A stretch of 64,000 nucleotides of DNA from Albidovulum sediminis. GTDB taxonomy: Bacteria > Pseudomonadota > Alphaproteobacteria > Rhodobacterales > Rhodobacteraceae. Of the stretch, positions 38,957 through 47,581 are shown in pieces. Position numbers and translations under genes: made by a program. A model generated the notes under the pieces. The model did not search any database and was not told where the DNA came from. It saw nothing but the letters and a program-made list of their open reading frames with translations. Positions within the stretch are counted from its first letter, which is position 1. Each line of letters begins with the position of its first letter. The DNA is taken from NCBI RefSeq assembly GCF_025380365.1, contig NZ_JAOCQF010000001.1:124001-188000 (forward strand), in the 5' to 3' direction.

Positions 38957-39295
38957 ATGACCTATGTCGTCACCGACAACTGCATCGCCTGCAAGTACAC
39001 CGACTGCGTCGAGGTCTGTCCGGTGGACTGCTTCTACGAAGGCGAGAACATGCTGGTCATCCACCCGGATGAATGCATCGATTGCGGCGTCTGCGAACCC
39101 GAATGCCCCGCCGACGCGATCCGGCCCGACACCGAGCCCGACATGGACGACTGGGTGGAGTTCAATCGCAAGTACTCGGAAATGTGGCCCGTCATCACCC
39201 AGCGCAAGGATCCCTTGCCCGAGGCCGAGGCGCGCGACGGTGAGCCGGGCAAGCGCGACAAGTACTTCTCCGAAGCGGCCGGCAGCGGCGACTGA
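38957..39295 (+). CDS. fdxA: Ferredoxin, 7Fe type
   Basis: A 112-residue cytosolic electron carrier. The N-terminal [14 protein letters not shown] lacks the second cysteine of a normal CxxCxxC motif, which marks the [3Fe-4S] site; [12 protein letters not shown] binds the [4Fe-4S] cluster. The C-terminal extension ([18 protein letters not shown]) is typical of FdxA in proteobacteria. It precedes carD, an arrangement seen widely in this lineage. Confidence 0.96.
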   Translation: MTYVVTDNCIACKYTDCVEVCPVDCFYEGENMLVIHPDECIDCGVCEPECPADAIRPDTEPDMDDWVEFNRKYSEMWPVITQRKDPLPEAEARDGEPGKRDKYFSEAAGSGD

Positions 39296-39383
39296 GCCGC
39301 CGAATCAGCCAACCGATTCGAGGTTCGGGCAGGTCTGGAAGCGACAATATGACCGTCGCTTTCCGGCCTTTACCGGGTGGCAT

Positions 39384-39406
39384 CCCCTTTTTTCGGGGGG
39401 TTTTTT
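39384..39406 (+). terminator. Probable terminator after fdxA
   Basis: CCCC, a seven-base T-rich loop, GGGG, then six T (39401-39406). The stem is short but all G:C, and it is 90 bp after the fdxA stop. Confidence 0.45.
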
Positions 39407-39422
39407 CTGTTATACTGCTGTG

Positions 39423-39480
39423 ACAATAGATCGAGGATGCCCCAAGCCCCGCAGAACACCTGATCTGCGGAGGTTTTTTT
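39423..39480 (+). ncRNA. Candidate short transcript or attenuator leader upstream of carD
   Basis: A TATACT -10 element (39411-39416) sits just after the fdxA terminator. A second hairpin ends the segment: stem CCGCAGA / TCTGCGG (39449-39470), then seven T (39474-39480). A transcript of roughly 58 nt would result: either a small RNA or the terminated leader of carD, whose start is 86 bp further. No good -35 is visible, and an eight-codon frame inside has no proper ribosome site. Confidence 0.35.
39449..39480 (+). terminator. Rho-independent terminator in front of carD
   Basis: CCGCAGA-ACACCTGA-TCTGCGG followed by AGG and seven T. A 7-bp stem with a long T-run makes a good intrinsic terminator. 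Its place ahead of a coding gene rather than behind one suggests attenuation or a small RNA. Confidence 0.6.
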
Positions 39481-39565
39481 GACCGCCACAGCCACGCCCT
39501 GATCCGACCCGCCTGCCGGAACGGATTTGTCGACCGAGGCGGGATCCTTTGCGAGGAATGACTGC

Positions 39566-40075
39566 ATGACCAAGACCAGGAAGAGCGATTTTCGGCCCGA
39601 TGATTTCGTTGTCTATCCCGCGCATGGCGTGGGCCGGATCATCTCGATCGAGGAGCAGGAAATCGCGGGCCTCAAGCTCGAACTTTTCGTGATCTCGTTC
39701 GAGAAGGACAAGATGACGCTGCGCGTGCCCACGCACAAGGCGACCGAGATCGGGATGCGCCAGCTGTCGACGCCCGATGTCGTCACCAAGGCGCTCGAGA
39801 CGCTGAAGGGCAAGGCGAAGGTGAAGCGGGCCATGTGGTCGCGCCGCGCCCAGGAGTACGAGCAGAAGATCAACTCCGGCGACCTTCTGTCGATCGCCGA
39901 GGTGGTGCGCGACCTGCACCGCACCGACGACCAGCGCGAACAGTCCTATTCCGAGCGTCAGCTTTACGAAGCCGCGCTTGAGCGGCTGACCCGCGAAGTT
40001 GCCGCCGTGTCCGGCGTCGACGAGGCGGGCGCGCAGAAGAAGGTGGACGACGTCCTTCTGTCGCGCGCGGCCTGA
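39566..40075 (+). CDS. carD: CarD family transcriptional regulator
   Basis: RNA polymerase-binding factor that stabilises open promoter complexes. The 169-residue protein has the N-terminal RNA polymerase interaction domain (FVVYPAHGVGRIISIEE, KMTLRVPTHKA) and a helical DNA-binding C-terminal domain (AMWSRRAQEYEQKINSGD and LAEVVRD-like IAEVVRDLHRTD). The ATG at 39566 with GAGGAA upstream is chosen over an in-frame start 13 codons earlier. A terminator-like hairpin precedes it and a strong terminator follows. Confidence 0.93.
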   Translation: MTKTRKSDFRPDDFVVYPAHGVGRIISIEEQEIAGLKLELFVISFEKDKMTLRVPTHKATEIGMRQLSTPDVVTKALETLKGKAKVKRAMWSRRAQEYEQKINSGDLLSIAEVVRDLHRTDDQREQSYSERQLYEAALERLTREVAAVSGVDEAGAQKKVDDVLLSRAA

Positions 40076-40098
40076 TCGCAGCCTGATATTGCCCCGAA

Positions 40099-40124
40099 CG
40101 CGGCCCCGGGCGGGCCGCGTTTTT
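40099..40124 (+). terminator. Rho-independent terminator after carD
   Basis: CGCGGCCC-CGGGC-GGGCCGCG (8-bp G:C stem, 40099-40119) and five T. It ends carD transcription and touches the stop codon of the convergent antiporter gene. Confidence 0.75.
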
Positions 40125-42001
40125 CATTCGCTTTCGGGATGCTCCTGATCGGTCCGGCGTTCGCGCGCCTTGGCGAACTTTGCCATCAGCGTCGCTTCAA
40201 GATCGCGGTTCAAAACCTTGGCGCGGGCCACGTATTCCGGGTTCCTTTCGTTCGGCACGCCGGGTTTCCACAGTTCCGCGAGATCGCGGACCGCCTCGCG
40301 GTCGAGCTTGTAGAACAGGGCCTGAAGTTCATGCGCCTCGTATTCGGAAAGCCCCATGTTCTCAAGAACATATCGGCCCATCCTCAGGCTTGAGTCGAAG
40401 TGTTCCCGGACGATGTCGTCGGCCCCCGCGCGATACAGTTCGTAGACATGTTCGCGGTCGCGGGCGCGGGCGATGATGTGCAGGTCCGGGCGCTGCCTGC
40501 GGGCGTAGCGGACGATCTGGATGTTCGCGTCCCGGTCGTCGAGGCAGGCCACCAGGACGCGCGCGGTATCGAGCCCCGCGGCCTTGAGCAGTTCCGGCCG
40601 GGTCGGGTCGCCGACATAGCCCTTGAAGCCGAAGTGCCGCAGAAGCTGGATCGTCTTCAGGTCATGGTCGATGACCGTGGTCTTGAAGCCGGAACTGGTC
40701 ACCATCCGGTTGACGACCTGCCCGTAACGCCCGACGCCGGCGATGATGATGGGTTGGTGATCGTCGATCTCGTCCGCCTTGAGCGGGGTGGTCTCGTCCG
40801 CCAGCCGGCGTCCGAGCACGTCGTAGAGGATGAAGAAGAGCGGCGTCAGCAGCATCGACAGCGCGATGACCAGAAGCAGCGTCTGCGCCAGATCCGCCCC
40901 GATGATGCGCTGCTTCAGGCTGAAGGCCACCAACACGAAGCCGAATTCCCCCGCCTGTGCCAGCCCGAGCGTGAAGAGCCAGCGGTTGCGCCCGCGGATG
41001 CGGAAGACGAGCGAGAGGAGGAAGAGGACAACGCCCTTGGCCAGCATCAGCGCGACCGTCATCCCGATGATCGTCAGCGGCTTGCCGAAGAGAACGCCGA
41101 AGTCGATCCCCGCGCCGACGGTGATGAAGAAAAGCCCCAGCAGCAGTCCCTTGAAGGGGGCGACGTCGCTTTCAAGCTCGTGCCGGAACTCGGAGTTGGC
41201 CAGGACCACGCCCGCAAGGAAGGTGCCGAGCGCGGGGGAAAGCCCGACCATCAGCATCAGCGAGGCGATGGAGGCGACGATCATCAGCGCGAAGGCCGTG
41301 TGCACCTCGCGCAGGCGGGCGGCGTGGACGTAGCGGTAGAGCGGGCGGACGAGGTAATGGCCGCCCGCGACCGTCGCCACCACCGCGCCGAGGGTGACAA
41401 GCGTCACGCCCCAGGCCGGCAGGCTTTCGATCAGGCTGATCGCGGCATGGTCCCCGCCGCTTTCGGCCTGTGCGATGGCGCGCGCGCCGGGCAGGGCCAG
41501 GAGCGGCAGAAGGGCAAGGATGGGGATGACCGCGATGTCCTGCATGAGGAGAACCGCGAAGGCATTCCGCCCGCCCGCGGTCTGCATCAGCTTCTTTTCC
41601 GAGAGCGTCTGCAACACGATCGCGGTCGAGGACAGCGACAGGGTGACCCCGACCGCTATCGCGATGCGCAGGTCGTAGTCGAAGGCCACAAGGCCCGCAG
41701 TCACCAGGACCGCGGTCAGCACGATCTGCAGGCCGCCCAGACCCAGGAGCCGACTGCGCATTGCCCAGAGCGCGCGCGGCTCAAGCTCCAGCCCGATCAG
41801 GAACAGCATCATCACCACGCCGAATTCGGCGAAGTGCTGAAGGTCCTGCGTCTCCGACCCGACAAGGCCCAGGACCGGTCCGATCAGGATGCCCGCAGCC
41901 AGGTAGCCCAGCACCGACCCGAGCCCCAGCCGCGAGGCGAAGGGGACCGCGACCACCATGGTGATCAGGTAGAGCGTGGCCTGGAACAGGAAACCTTCCA
42001 T
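40124..42001 (-). CDS. CPA2 cation:proton antiporter with RCK domain (KefB/KefC type)
   Basis: A 625-residue inner-membrane transporter. The first 390 residues contain about 12 helices, including the CPA2 segments LGYLAAGILIGPVLGL, MMLFLIGLELEPRALW, LLMQDIAVIPIL (with the ion-site Asp) and LAQAGEFGFVL. From about residue 415 a TrkA-N/RCK domain follows with the nucleotide-binding motif IIIAGVGRYGQVVNRM and IDHD. It probably exports K+ or Na+ in exchange for H+. The Lrp-type gene is 7 bp upstream on the same strand. Confidence 0.92.
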   Translation of the reverse strand: MEGFLFQATLYLITMVVAVPFASRLGLGSVLGYLAAGILIGPVLGLVGSETQDLQHFAEFGVVMMLFLIGLELEPRALWAMRSRLLGLGGLQIVLTAVLVTAGLVAFDYDLRIAIAVGVTLSLSSTAIVLQTLSEKKLMQTAGGRNAFAVLLMQDIAVIPILALLPLLALPGARAIAQAESGGDHAAISLIESLPAWGVTLVTLGAVVATVAGGHYLVRPLYRYVHAARLREVHTAFALMIVASIASLMLMVGLSPALGTFLAGVVLANSEFRHELESDVAPFKGLLLGLFFITVGAGIDFGVLFGKPLTIIGMTVALMLAKGVVLFLLSLVFRIRGRNRWLFTLGLAQAGEFGFVLVAFSLKQRIIGADLAQTLLLVIALSMLLTPLFFILYDVLGRRLADETTPLKADEIDDHQPIIIAGVGRYGQVVNRMVTSSGFKTTVIDHDLKTIQLLRHFGFKGYVGDPTRPELLKAAGLDTARVLVACLDDRDANIQIVRYARRQRPDLHIIARARDREHVYELYRAGADDIVREHFDSSLRMGRYVLENMGLSEYEAHELQALFYKLDREAVRDLAELWKPGVPNERNPEYVARAKVLNRDLEATLMAKFAKARERRTDQEHPESE

Positions 42002-42008
42002 CGAACTC

Positions 42009-42482
42009 TCAGACAGGCAGGGGGGCGTCGGGCTTGAACTGGTCCATCACGATCTGGCTTTGCACCCGCGCCACCGACGGGTGCGTCAGCAGCACCTGAT
42101 GGATGAGGCGGTTGAGCGCGGCCAGATCCTCGCAATAGACGCGCAGCAGATAGTCGGCCTCTCCGGTCAGTGTCCAGGCCGATATGACCTCGCTCCGCGT
42201 CGCGACGAGGCGGGAGAAGGCGGCGGCGGTTTCGGTCCCGTGCCGCGCCATCTGCACCTGCACGAAGGCCTGCACCGTCAGCCCCAGCCGGGCCGGGTCA
42301 AGCCGGGCGGCATAGCCGGTGATGAGCCCCTCGGATTCGAGCCGCTGCCGCCGCCGGCCGGCCTGGCTGGCCGAGAGGTTCAGCGCCTCGCCCAGTTCCT
42401 GCGCGGTCAGGTGCGCATCGCGCTGCAGGGCGGCGAGGAGACGCGAATCCGTCTCATCCAGGGAGATGCGTGAATTTTGCAT
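42009..42482 (-). CDS. Lrp/AsnC family regulator, probably of hpd
   Basis: A 157-residue regulator with an N-terminal HTH (ISLDETDSRLLAALQRDAHL, then LSASQAGRRRQRLESEGLI) and a C-terminal RAM effector domain (WTLTGEADYLLRVYCEDLAAL). It is divergent from hpd with 118 bp and a palindromic dyad between them, a common arrangement for amino acid-responsive control of tyrosine degradation. The ATG at 42480-42482 is preferred over 42545, which would place the start inside the operator. Confidence 0.88.
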   Translation of the reverse strand: MQNSRISLDETDSRLLAALQRDAHLTAQELGEALNLSASQAGRRRQRLESEGLITGYAARLDPARLGLTVQAFVQVQMARHGTETAAAFSRLVATRSEVISAWTLTGEADYLLRVYCEDLAALNRLIHQVLLTHPSVARVQSQIVMDQFKPDAPLPV

Positions 42483-42537
42483 TTGTTTGCACTCTAGCGC
42501 GCGGACTTCGCGCAGTCCCATGAAATTTTCATTACAT

Positions 42538-42565
42538 ACGCGCAATATTCGCGTGAATTGCGCGT
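42538..42565. promoter_or_regulatory. Palindromic operator between the Lrp gene and hpd
   Basis: ACGCGCAAT and ATTGCGCGT are perfect 9-bp inverted arms separated by 10 bp. The dyad lies 36 bp before hpd and 56 bp before the Lrp-type gene, where an Lrp-family dimer would bind. Confidence 0.5.
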
Positions 42566-42600
42566 TACCCTGTCGTCAGCGCGCACAGGAGGTCTGTCCC

Positions 42601-43695
42601 ATGGGTCCATTTCCGCATTCCGCCCCGAAATCGGTGATCTCGGCGGCCAATCCCGCCGGCACCGACGGATTCGAATTCGTCGAGTTCGCCCATCCCGAGC
42701 CCGATGAGCTGCGGCAGATTTTCGCCCGCATGGGCTATGAGCTTGTCGCCCGCCACCGGACGAAGGCGATCGAGCTTTGGCAGCAGGGCGACATCACCTA
42801 TGTCCTGAACGCCGAACCGGGAAGTTTCGCCGCCCGCTTCGTCGCCGAACATGGGCCCTGCGCCCCCGCGATGGGCTGGCGCGTCGTCGATGCGGACCAC
42901 GCCTTCCGCCATGCCGTCGCCATGGGCGCCGAGCCCTACGAGGGCGACGACAAGACCATGAACGTGCCTGCGATCAAGGGCATTGGCGGGTCGCTGATCT
43001 ATTTCATCGACCGCTACTACGAAACCTCGCCCTACAACGAGGAATTCGACTGGCTGCAGAAGTCCAAGCCCGAGGGGGTGGGGTTCTACTACCTCGACCA
43101 CCTGACCCACAACGTCCACAAGGGCAACATGGACAAGTGGTTCGATTTCTACGGGCGGCTGTTCAACTTCCGCGAGATCCGCTTCTTCGACATCCAGGGC
43201 AAGTTCACCGGCCTCTATTCCCGCGCGCTGACCTCGCCCTGCGGGCGCATCCGCATCCCGATCAACGAGGATCGCGGCGAGACCGGGCAGATCGTCGAAT
43301 ACCTGCGCCGCTACAAGGGCGAGGGGATCCAGCATATCGCCGTCGGGACCGAGGACATCTACGCCGCAACCGATGCGATCCACGACCGCGGGCTGCGCTT
43401 CATGCCGAAACCGCCGATGAGCTACTACGAGATGAGCCACACGCGCGTTGCGGGCCACGAGGAGCCGGTCGAGCGGATGGCCAAGCACGGCGTCCTGATC
43501 GACGGCGAGGGCGTGGTGGACGGCGGCGAGACGAAGATCCTGCTCCAGATCTTCTCGAAGACGGTGATCGGCCCGATCTTCTTCGAGTTCATCCAGCGGA
43601 AGGGCGACGACGGTTTCGGCGAGGGCAACTTCAAGGCGCTTTTCGAGTCGATCGAGGCCGACCAGATCGCGCGCGGCGTCCTGAAGGCGAGCTGA
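42601..43695 (+). CDS. hpd: 4-hydroxyphenylpyruvate dioxygenase
   Basis: Fe(II) enzyme of tyrosine catabolism; converts 4-hydroxyphenylpyruvate to homogentisate. The 364-residue two-domain vicinal oxygen chelate protein has the three iron ligands: His in YLDHLTHNV, His in GIQHIAVGT and Glu in PIFFEFIQRKGDDGFGEGN, which also holds the closing C-terminal segment. AGGAGG lies 8 bp before the ATG at 42601. The sequence is full length; no homogentisate pathway genes adjoin it in this window. Confidence 0.96.
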   Translation: MGPFPHSAPKSVISAANPAGTDGFEFVEFAHPEPDELRQIFARMGYELVARHRTKAIELWQQGDITYVLNAEPGSFAARFVAEHGPCAPAMGWRVVDADHAFRHAVAMGAEPYEGDDKTMNVPAIKGIGGSLIYFIDRYYETSPYNEEFDWLQKSKPEGVGFYYLDHLTHNVHKGNMDKWFDFYGRLFNFREIRFFDIQGKFTGLYSRALTSPCGRIRIPINEDRGETGQIVEYLRRYKGEGIQHIAVGTEDIYAATDAIHDRGLRFMPKPPMSYYEMSHTRVAGHEEPVERMAKHGVLIDGEGVVDGGETKILLQIFSKTVIGPIFFEFIQRKGDDGFGEGNFKALFESIEADQIARGVLKAS

Positions 43696-43769
43696 GGGAG
43701 GGGGCGGGGGCAGCGCCGGGAAACGGTGCGCCCCTTTGCCTTGTCCGACCCAGCCCGACCCAGCCCTGC

Positions 43770-46631
43770 TCAGCCCTTGTTGGTCATCTTCAGGACGTGG
43801 GTCTTGCCGTTCTTGACGTAGGTCAGTTGCCCGTCGCCGATGCCGGAGACCTTACCGCCGTCCAGCTTGTCCCCGACCGAGACGGTCAGGATGCGGCCCT
43901 TCGAAGTCCGCACCAGCGCGCGCTGCCGCGATGCCGAGCCGACGATGCCGATCAGGCTCAACTCGCCCAGGTCGATGGCATTGGCGATGGTTGCGTTCTT
44001 GGCGACATTGGCTGTGGTCGGGATGTCGGGGGCGGGGGCTTCGGGTTCGGGCTCGTCCAGCTCCTCATGCGCGTCGGCGACGTCGGCGGGGGCTTCGGCT
44101 GCGGCCTCGGCAGGGGCGTCCGGGGCGGCTTCAGCCAGCGCGGCGGCCAGCGCCTGCTCCACGGCGCGGTTCAAGAGGTTCGGCCGCGCCGTCGGGCTGG
44201 GCGAGGTGGCGACGGCATAGCGGGACGCCGTCACCACCGGGGCCGGTTCCGTCTCGGGTGTGGCAACCGGCGCGGCGGCGGCGATGGCCGCAGGCCGGGA
44301 CAGCGGCTGGCGCGCGGCGGTGACCGGGTCCGGCGGGGGTGGCGCGGCGCTGGCCTGATCGTCTGGCGCCGTGATGGAAGGTTCGGAGGTGGCAGGTTCG
44401 GTCGCGCCGGGTTCGGGGACGACAGGTTCGGGTGCGGGCGGCTGAATCGCCGCGGGCCGCGTCACCGGACGCTTGGCAGCCGTCGCCGGGTCGAGCGGTT
44501 GCGGAACGGACTCGGCCGCAGGTTCAGGCTCGGCCGGCGCGGGCGCTGCCGCGGCATCGAGCCCCTCGACGGGCTCGGCCGGTTCGGTCGCGGCGGGGGC
44601 TGAGGCGGCCGCAAGGGCGGCGGCGAGGGCTTGGATTTCGGCGGGCCGCGCAGGCGGGGCGGCATCGGGGCGCCCGGCGATCAGCAGGAAGCCCTGCGGC
44701 GTGCGCACGCCCTCGGCGGTGGCGATGATGTTGCCGTCCGCATCGAAACGCTGAAGCGCGCCGAAGGCCGCCGGTACCGGCTGCGCCGGGGCGGGCCGGT
44801 CGGAGCTTTCGGGGCCGGACGCGGACAGCGCGGCAGGCGGAGCCAGCGCCACGGCGCTTTCGCTGGCGGCGCCGGGGCGGCCCACCTCGGCATCGGGGGC
44901 CGGATTGGCGGCGATTGCGGGGGCAAGTTCGGGCAGCGCGGGCGCTGGTTCGTCCGGCCCCGCAGCCACGGGCGCGCGTTGCCCGGCTTCGGGCGCAGTC
45001 TCGGGCGCAGTCTGGAGCGCGGTTTCGGGCGTGGCCGCCGGCTCAACCTCCACCACGGTCTCCGCCGGGGTCGGGGCGGCGCTGTCTGCGACGGCCTCCG
45101 CGTCGGGGGCGGCGGCTTCTTCGGTCGCCGGCGTGGCCTCGGCGGCCGGTTCTGCGGCCGGTTCCGGGGCCGGCGCGGGCGCTTGGACGGCGGCAGGGGC
45201 CGCCGCCTCGGGGGCGGTGGCGATCGTCTGCGGCTCGGGCTGCGCCGGACGGGTCTCGAAATACCACCACCAGAGGCCGGCGACCCCGGCAAAGAGGACG
45301 GCGGCGGCGGTGGTCGCGGTGCCCAGCATGCGGCGGTTGCGCTGGTGGCGCTGGCGCTGTTCGGCCACGCCCACCGGCGCGCGCACGCGGTCGAGCGCCC
45401 GGATCAGCGTGTCGCCCGCCTCGGCAGCGCCGGGGTCGAGCGGGGGCAGCGACGGGCTGCGCAGCAGCGGTTGCGCGCGCGGCGGGGTCGCGGGCCGTTG
45501 GGGCGCGGGCGGCGCCTTGGGCGCGGCACCGCGCGTCTGGGTCATCTGGATGCGGGAGGTGATGGCCTCCAGACGGCTCGGGCCGGCCGCGCCGGTAGCC
45601 GCCCCCGCAAGCGCCGCGGGCCGATGCGAGGCGAAGCCGGGCACCGGCGCGGCGCCGGCGGGGCTGTCTTCTGCCGGTGCATCGGTATCATCGACGACGG
45701 GACGGACCGACCGCCAGTCGCCATCAAAATCGGCGAAGATGTCGCCCTCATCGGTCATATCCGCAAACGGCGCCTCGTCCGCCGACTCGTCCGCCGACTC
45801 GTCCGCCTCGGGCATCGCCGAAGCGGGTGCGGCCGGCACCGGATCGGCCGGGGCCGTTTCGGCCTCGGCGGGCGCCATGTCCTGCGCGGGCGGGGTCTCG
45901 GCCTTGTCGCCCGAATCGGGGTGCTCCGCCTCGGGGTGCTCCGCCTCCTCATCGGCGCCGGGTTCGACTTTGGCGACAGCCTCAGCGACCGGCTCGGGCA
46001 CCGCCTCGGGAGCGGGGGCAGGTTCGGCGGCGGTGTTGCTTTCCTCTTCCTCAACCATGTCCGCCGCGTCGGCGGCGGGCAGAGGCGGCTGGTCCAGCCG
46101 CACGGGGTCCGTGTCGCGTTCGAACTGCGCGCCGGCGGGCAGGTGCGCGGCCTGCCGCTTGGTCGGGCCGAAGAAGGGCTCGCCCGCGAACTGGCCCGGT
46201 TCGGGGACGGTGACGAAGGCGACCGGGGCGAAGTCGTGTTCCTCGGCAAAGCCCTCCGCCTCGTCGAGCGTGAGGCGCGCGACGACGGCGACCTGCACCA
46301 CCGGGCCATCGCCCGACCAGTCGAACACAAGCTCGTCCACCCGGTAGGGCGTCCGGCCGTCCAGCGCCGCCTCGATCTGGGCGCGGCGGCTGGCCTGGTC
46401 GGGGCCGGGGGCGGACACCTCGGCGTAAAGGATCTGGCTCGGCGGCAGGATCACCTTTGTCTGGAACCCGTCCGGCGCGCTCGCGGCCGCGCGTGCGCGC
46501 AAGGCCGCCATCTGCGCATCAAGATCGTCCGACGCCGGATCGGCGGTGCCCAGATGCGCCCAACCCCCGGGCGTCCTTGCAAGAAGGTCGATCCGTTCAT
46601 CCGACAGGGAAAGCGCAAATCCGGGTTTCAT
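43770..46631 (-). CDS. Large Ala/Pro/Glu-rich single-span membrane protein
   Basis: 953 residues. The first ~170 (FALSLSDERIDLLARTPGGW, VILPPSQILYAEVSAPG, ARLTLDEAEGFAEEH) recall the cytoplasmic actin-like domain of GspL/PilM-type assembly proteins. A disordered acidic Pro/Ala region follows, then one membrane helix near residues 436-458 (AAAVLFAGVAGLWWWYF). A second long Pro/Ala/Glu linker leads to a folded end of about 60 residues (LIGIVGSASRQRALVRTSKG, GKVSGIGDGQLTYVKNGK) like GspC/PilP domains. A fused GspL-to-PilP type trans-envelope protein is my inference. Such proteins are often mislabelled as IF-2 because of composition. Confidence 0.7.
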   Translation of the reverse strand: MKPGFALSLSDERIDLLARTPGGWAHLGTADPASDDLDAQMAALRARAAASAPDGFQTKVILPPSQILYAEVSAPGPDQASRRAQIEAALDGRTPYRVDELVFDWSGDGPVVQVAVVARLTLDEAEGFAEEHDFAPVAFVTVPEPGQFAGEPFFGPTKRQAAHLPAGAQFERDTDPVRLDQPPLPAADAADMVEEEESNTAAEPAPAPEAVPEPVAEAVAKVEPGADEEAEHPEAEHPDSGDKAETPPAQDMAPAEAETAPADPVPAAPASAMPEADESADESADEAPFADMTDEGDIFADFDGDWRSVRPVVDDTDAPAEDSPAGAAPVPGFASHRPAALAGAATGAAGPSRLEAITSRIQMTQTRGAAPKAPPAPQRPATPPRAQPLLRSPSLPPLDPGAAEAGDTLIRALDRVRAPVGVAEQRQRHQRNRRMLGTATTAAAVLFAGVAGLWWWYFETRPAQPEPQTIATAPEAAAPAAVQAPAPAPEPAAEPAAEATPATEEAAAPDAEAVADSAAPTPAETVVEVEPAATPETALQTAPETAPEAGQRAPVAAGPDEPAPALPELAPAIAANPAPDAEVGRPGAASESAVALAPPAALSASGPESSDRPAPAQPVPAAFGALQRFDADGNIIATAEGVRTPQGFLLIAGRPDAAPPARPAEIQALAAALAAASAPAATEPAEPVEGLDAAAAPAPAEPEPAAESVPQPLDPATAAKRPVTRPAAIQPPAPEPVVPEPGATEPATSEPSITAPDDQASAAPPPPDPVTAARQPLSRPAAIAAAAPVATPETEPAPVVTASRYAVATSPSPTARPNLLNRAVEQALAAALAEAAPDAPAEAAAEAPADVADAHEELDEPEPEAPAPDIPTTANVAKNATIANAIDLGELSLIGIVGSASRQRALVRTSKGRILTVSVGDKLDGGKVSGIGDGQLTYVKNGKTHVLKMTNKG

Positions 46632-46788
46632 GCCCTGCGTCTACCATCACTTCATGGCCGCCGGAACGGCCGGGCGGCGCATAATCCTCCTAAAGCAGAA
46701 ATCCGCGCAAGAAAAGGCGCGACCCAAGGATTGACTTGCGGCCTGCGTCCTACCTTCGATGATCCGCACCAAAGCGAAGGAGTTGCGC

Positions 46789-47484
46789 ATGAGGATCCTG
46801 CCCCTGGTATTCGCCGCCGCCATGACGGCCTTTCCCGTTCTGGCCGAAACGCCGGCCCCCGTCATTTCCGTGACCGGCGAGGGGTCCGTGATGGCACCGC
46901 CCGACATGGCGACCTTCTCGCTTGGCGTGGCCACGACCGGAGAGACGGCGCGCGCGGCGCTGGATGCCAACAGCGCCGCGCTCGCCTCGGTTCTGGCGCG
47001 ACTGAAGGCCGCGGGCGTGGCCGATGCGGACATGCAGACATCGGGCCTGTCGCTTGGCCCGGTCTACGACTATTCCGCCTCGGGCAGCGGAGAGGCGCCG
47101 AAGCCGACCGGCTATCAGGCCTCGAACATGGTCACGGTGAAGGTTCATGCCCTTGACGGGTTGGGCGCGCTTCTCGATGCGGCGGTGGGCGAGGGGGCGA
47201 ACACGCTCAACGGCGTGTTCTTCGGGCTTGAGGATACGGCCGAAAAGGCGGATGCCGCCCGGCTTCTGGCGGTGGCCGATGCGCGGCGCAAGGCGACGCT
47301 TCTGGCCGAGGCCGCGGGGGTGAAGCTGGGCCGGATCGTCGCCATCGCCGAGGGCGGCATGGCGGTGCCGTTCGGCGGCATGGGCGGGGTCGCCTTCGAC
47401 AGGGCGGCAGCCTCGGTCCCGGTGGCGGCGGGAGAACTTGAGATCTCGGCGCAGGTCTCGGTGACCTGGGAGATTGCGGAATGA
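46789..47484 (+). CDS. SIMPL domain-containing (DUF541) periplasmic protein
   Basis: A 231-residue exported protein. The signal peptide is MRILPLVFAAAMTAFPVLA, followed by a SIMPL/DUF541 domain: ISVTGEGSVMAPPDMATFSLGV at the front, then YDYSASGSGEAPKPTGYQASN, and DARRKATLLAEAAGVKLG near the end, all typical of the YggE group. AAGGAG precedes the ATG. YggE-like proteins are linked to oxidative stress tolerance, but no precise role is known. It faces the large membrane protein gene divergently. Confidence 0.9.
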   Translation: MRILPLVFAAAMTAFPVLAETPAPVISVTGEGSVMAPPDMATFSLGVATTGETARAALDANSAALASVLARLKAAGVADADMQTSGLSLGPVYDYSASGSGEAPKPTGYQASNMVTVKVHALDGLGALLDAAVGEGANTLNGVFFGLEDTAEKADAARLLAVADARRKATLLAEAAGVKLGRIVAIAEGGMAVPFGGMGGVAFDRAAASVPVAAGELEISAQVSVTWEIAE

Positions 47485-47530
47485 TCGACGGCGCGGCCGC
47501 GTGAGGGGCGGGCGCGCGATCGCGCCCCCG

Positions 47531-47581
47531 CCCGTTTCCATCAGGCCCCCGTTTCCGTCAGGCCCCCGTTTCCGTCAGGCC
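47531..47581. repeat. Three tandem 17-bp copies over the 3' end of metY
   Basis: CCCGTTTCCGTCAGGCC occurs head to tail at 47548-47564 and 47565-47581, with a third copy differing at one base at 47531-47547. The last copy includes the metY stop codon and the end of its coding region, so the gene's tail has been duplicated outward twice. Confidence 0.85.

Noticed and set aside
39437-39463. Eight-codon leader peptide inside the carD upstream hairpin
   Set aside because: GAGG directly abuts the ATG, leaving no spacing, and the peptide has no run of a regulatory amino acid.
44631-47156. 841-codon plus-strand Gly/Arg-rich frame
   Set aside because: Mirror image of the Ala/Pro-rich coding sequence on the other strand; the minus-strand protein has folded ends and a membrane helix, this frame has none.
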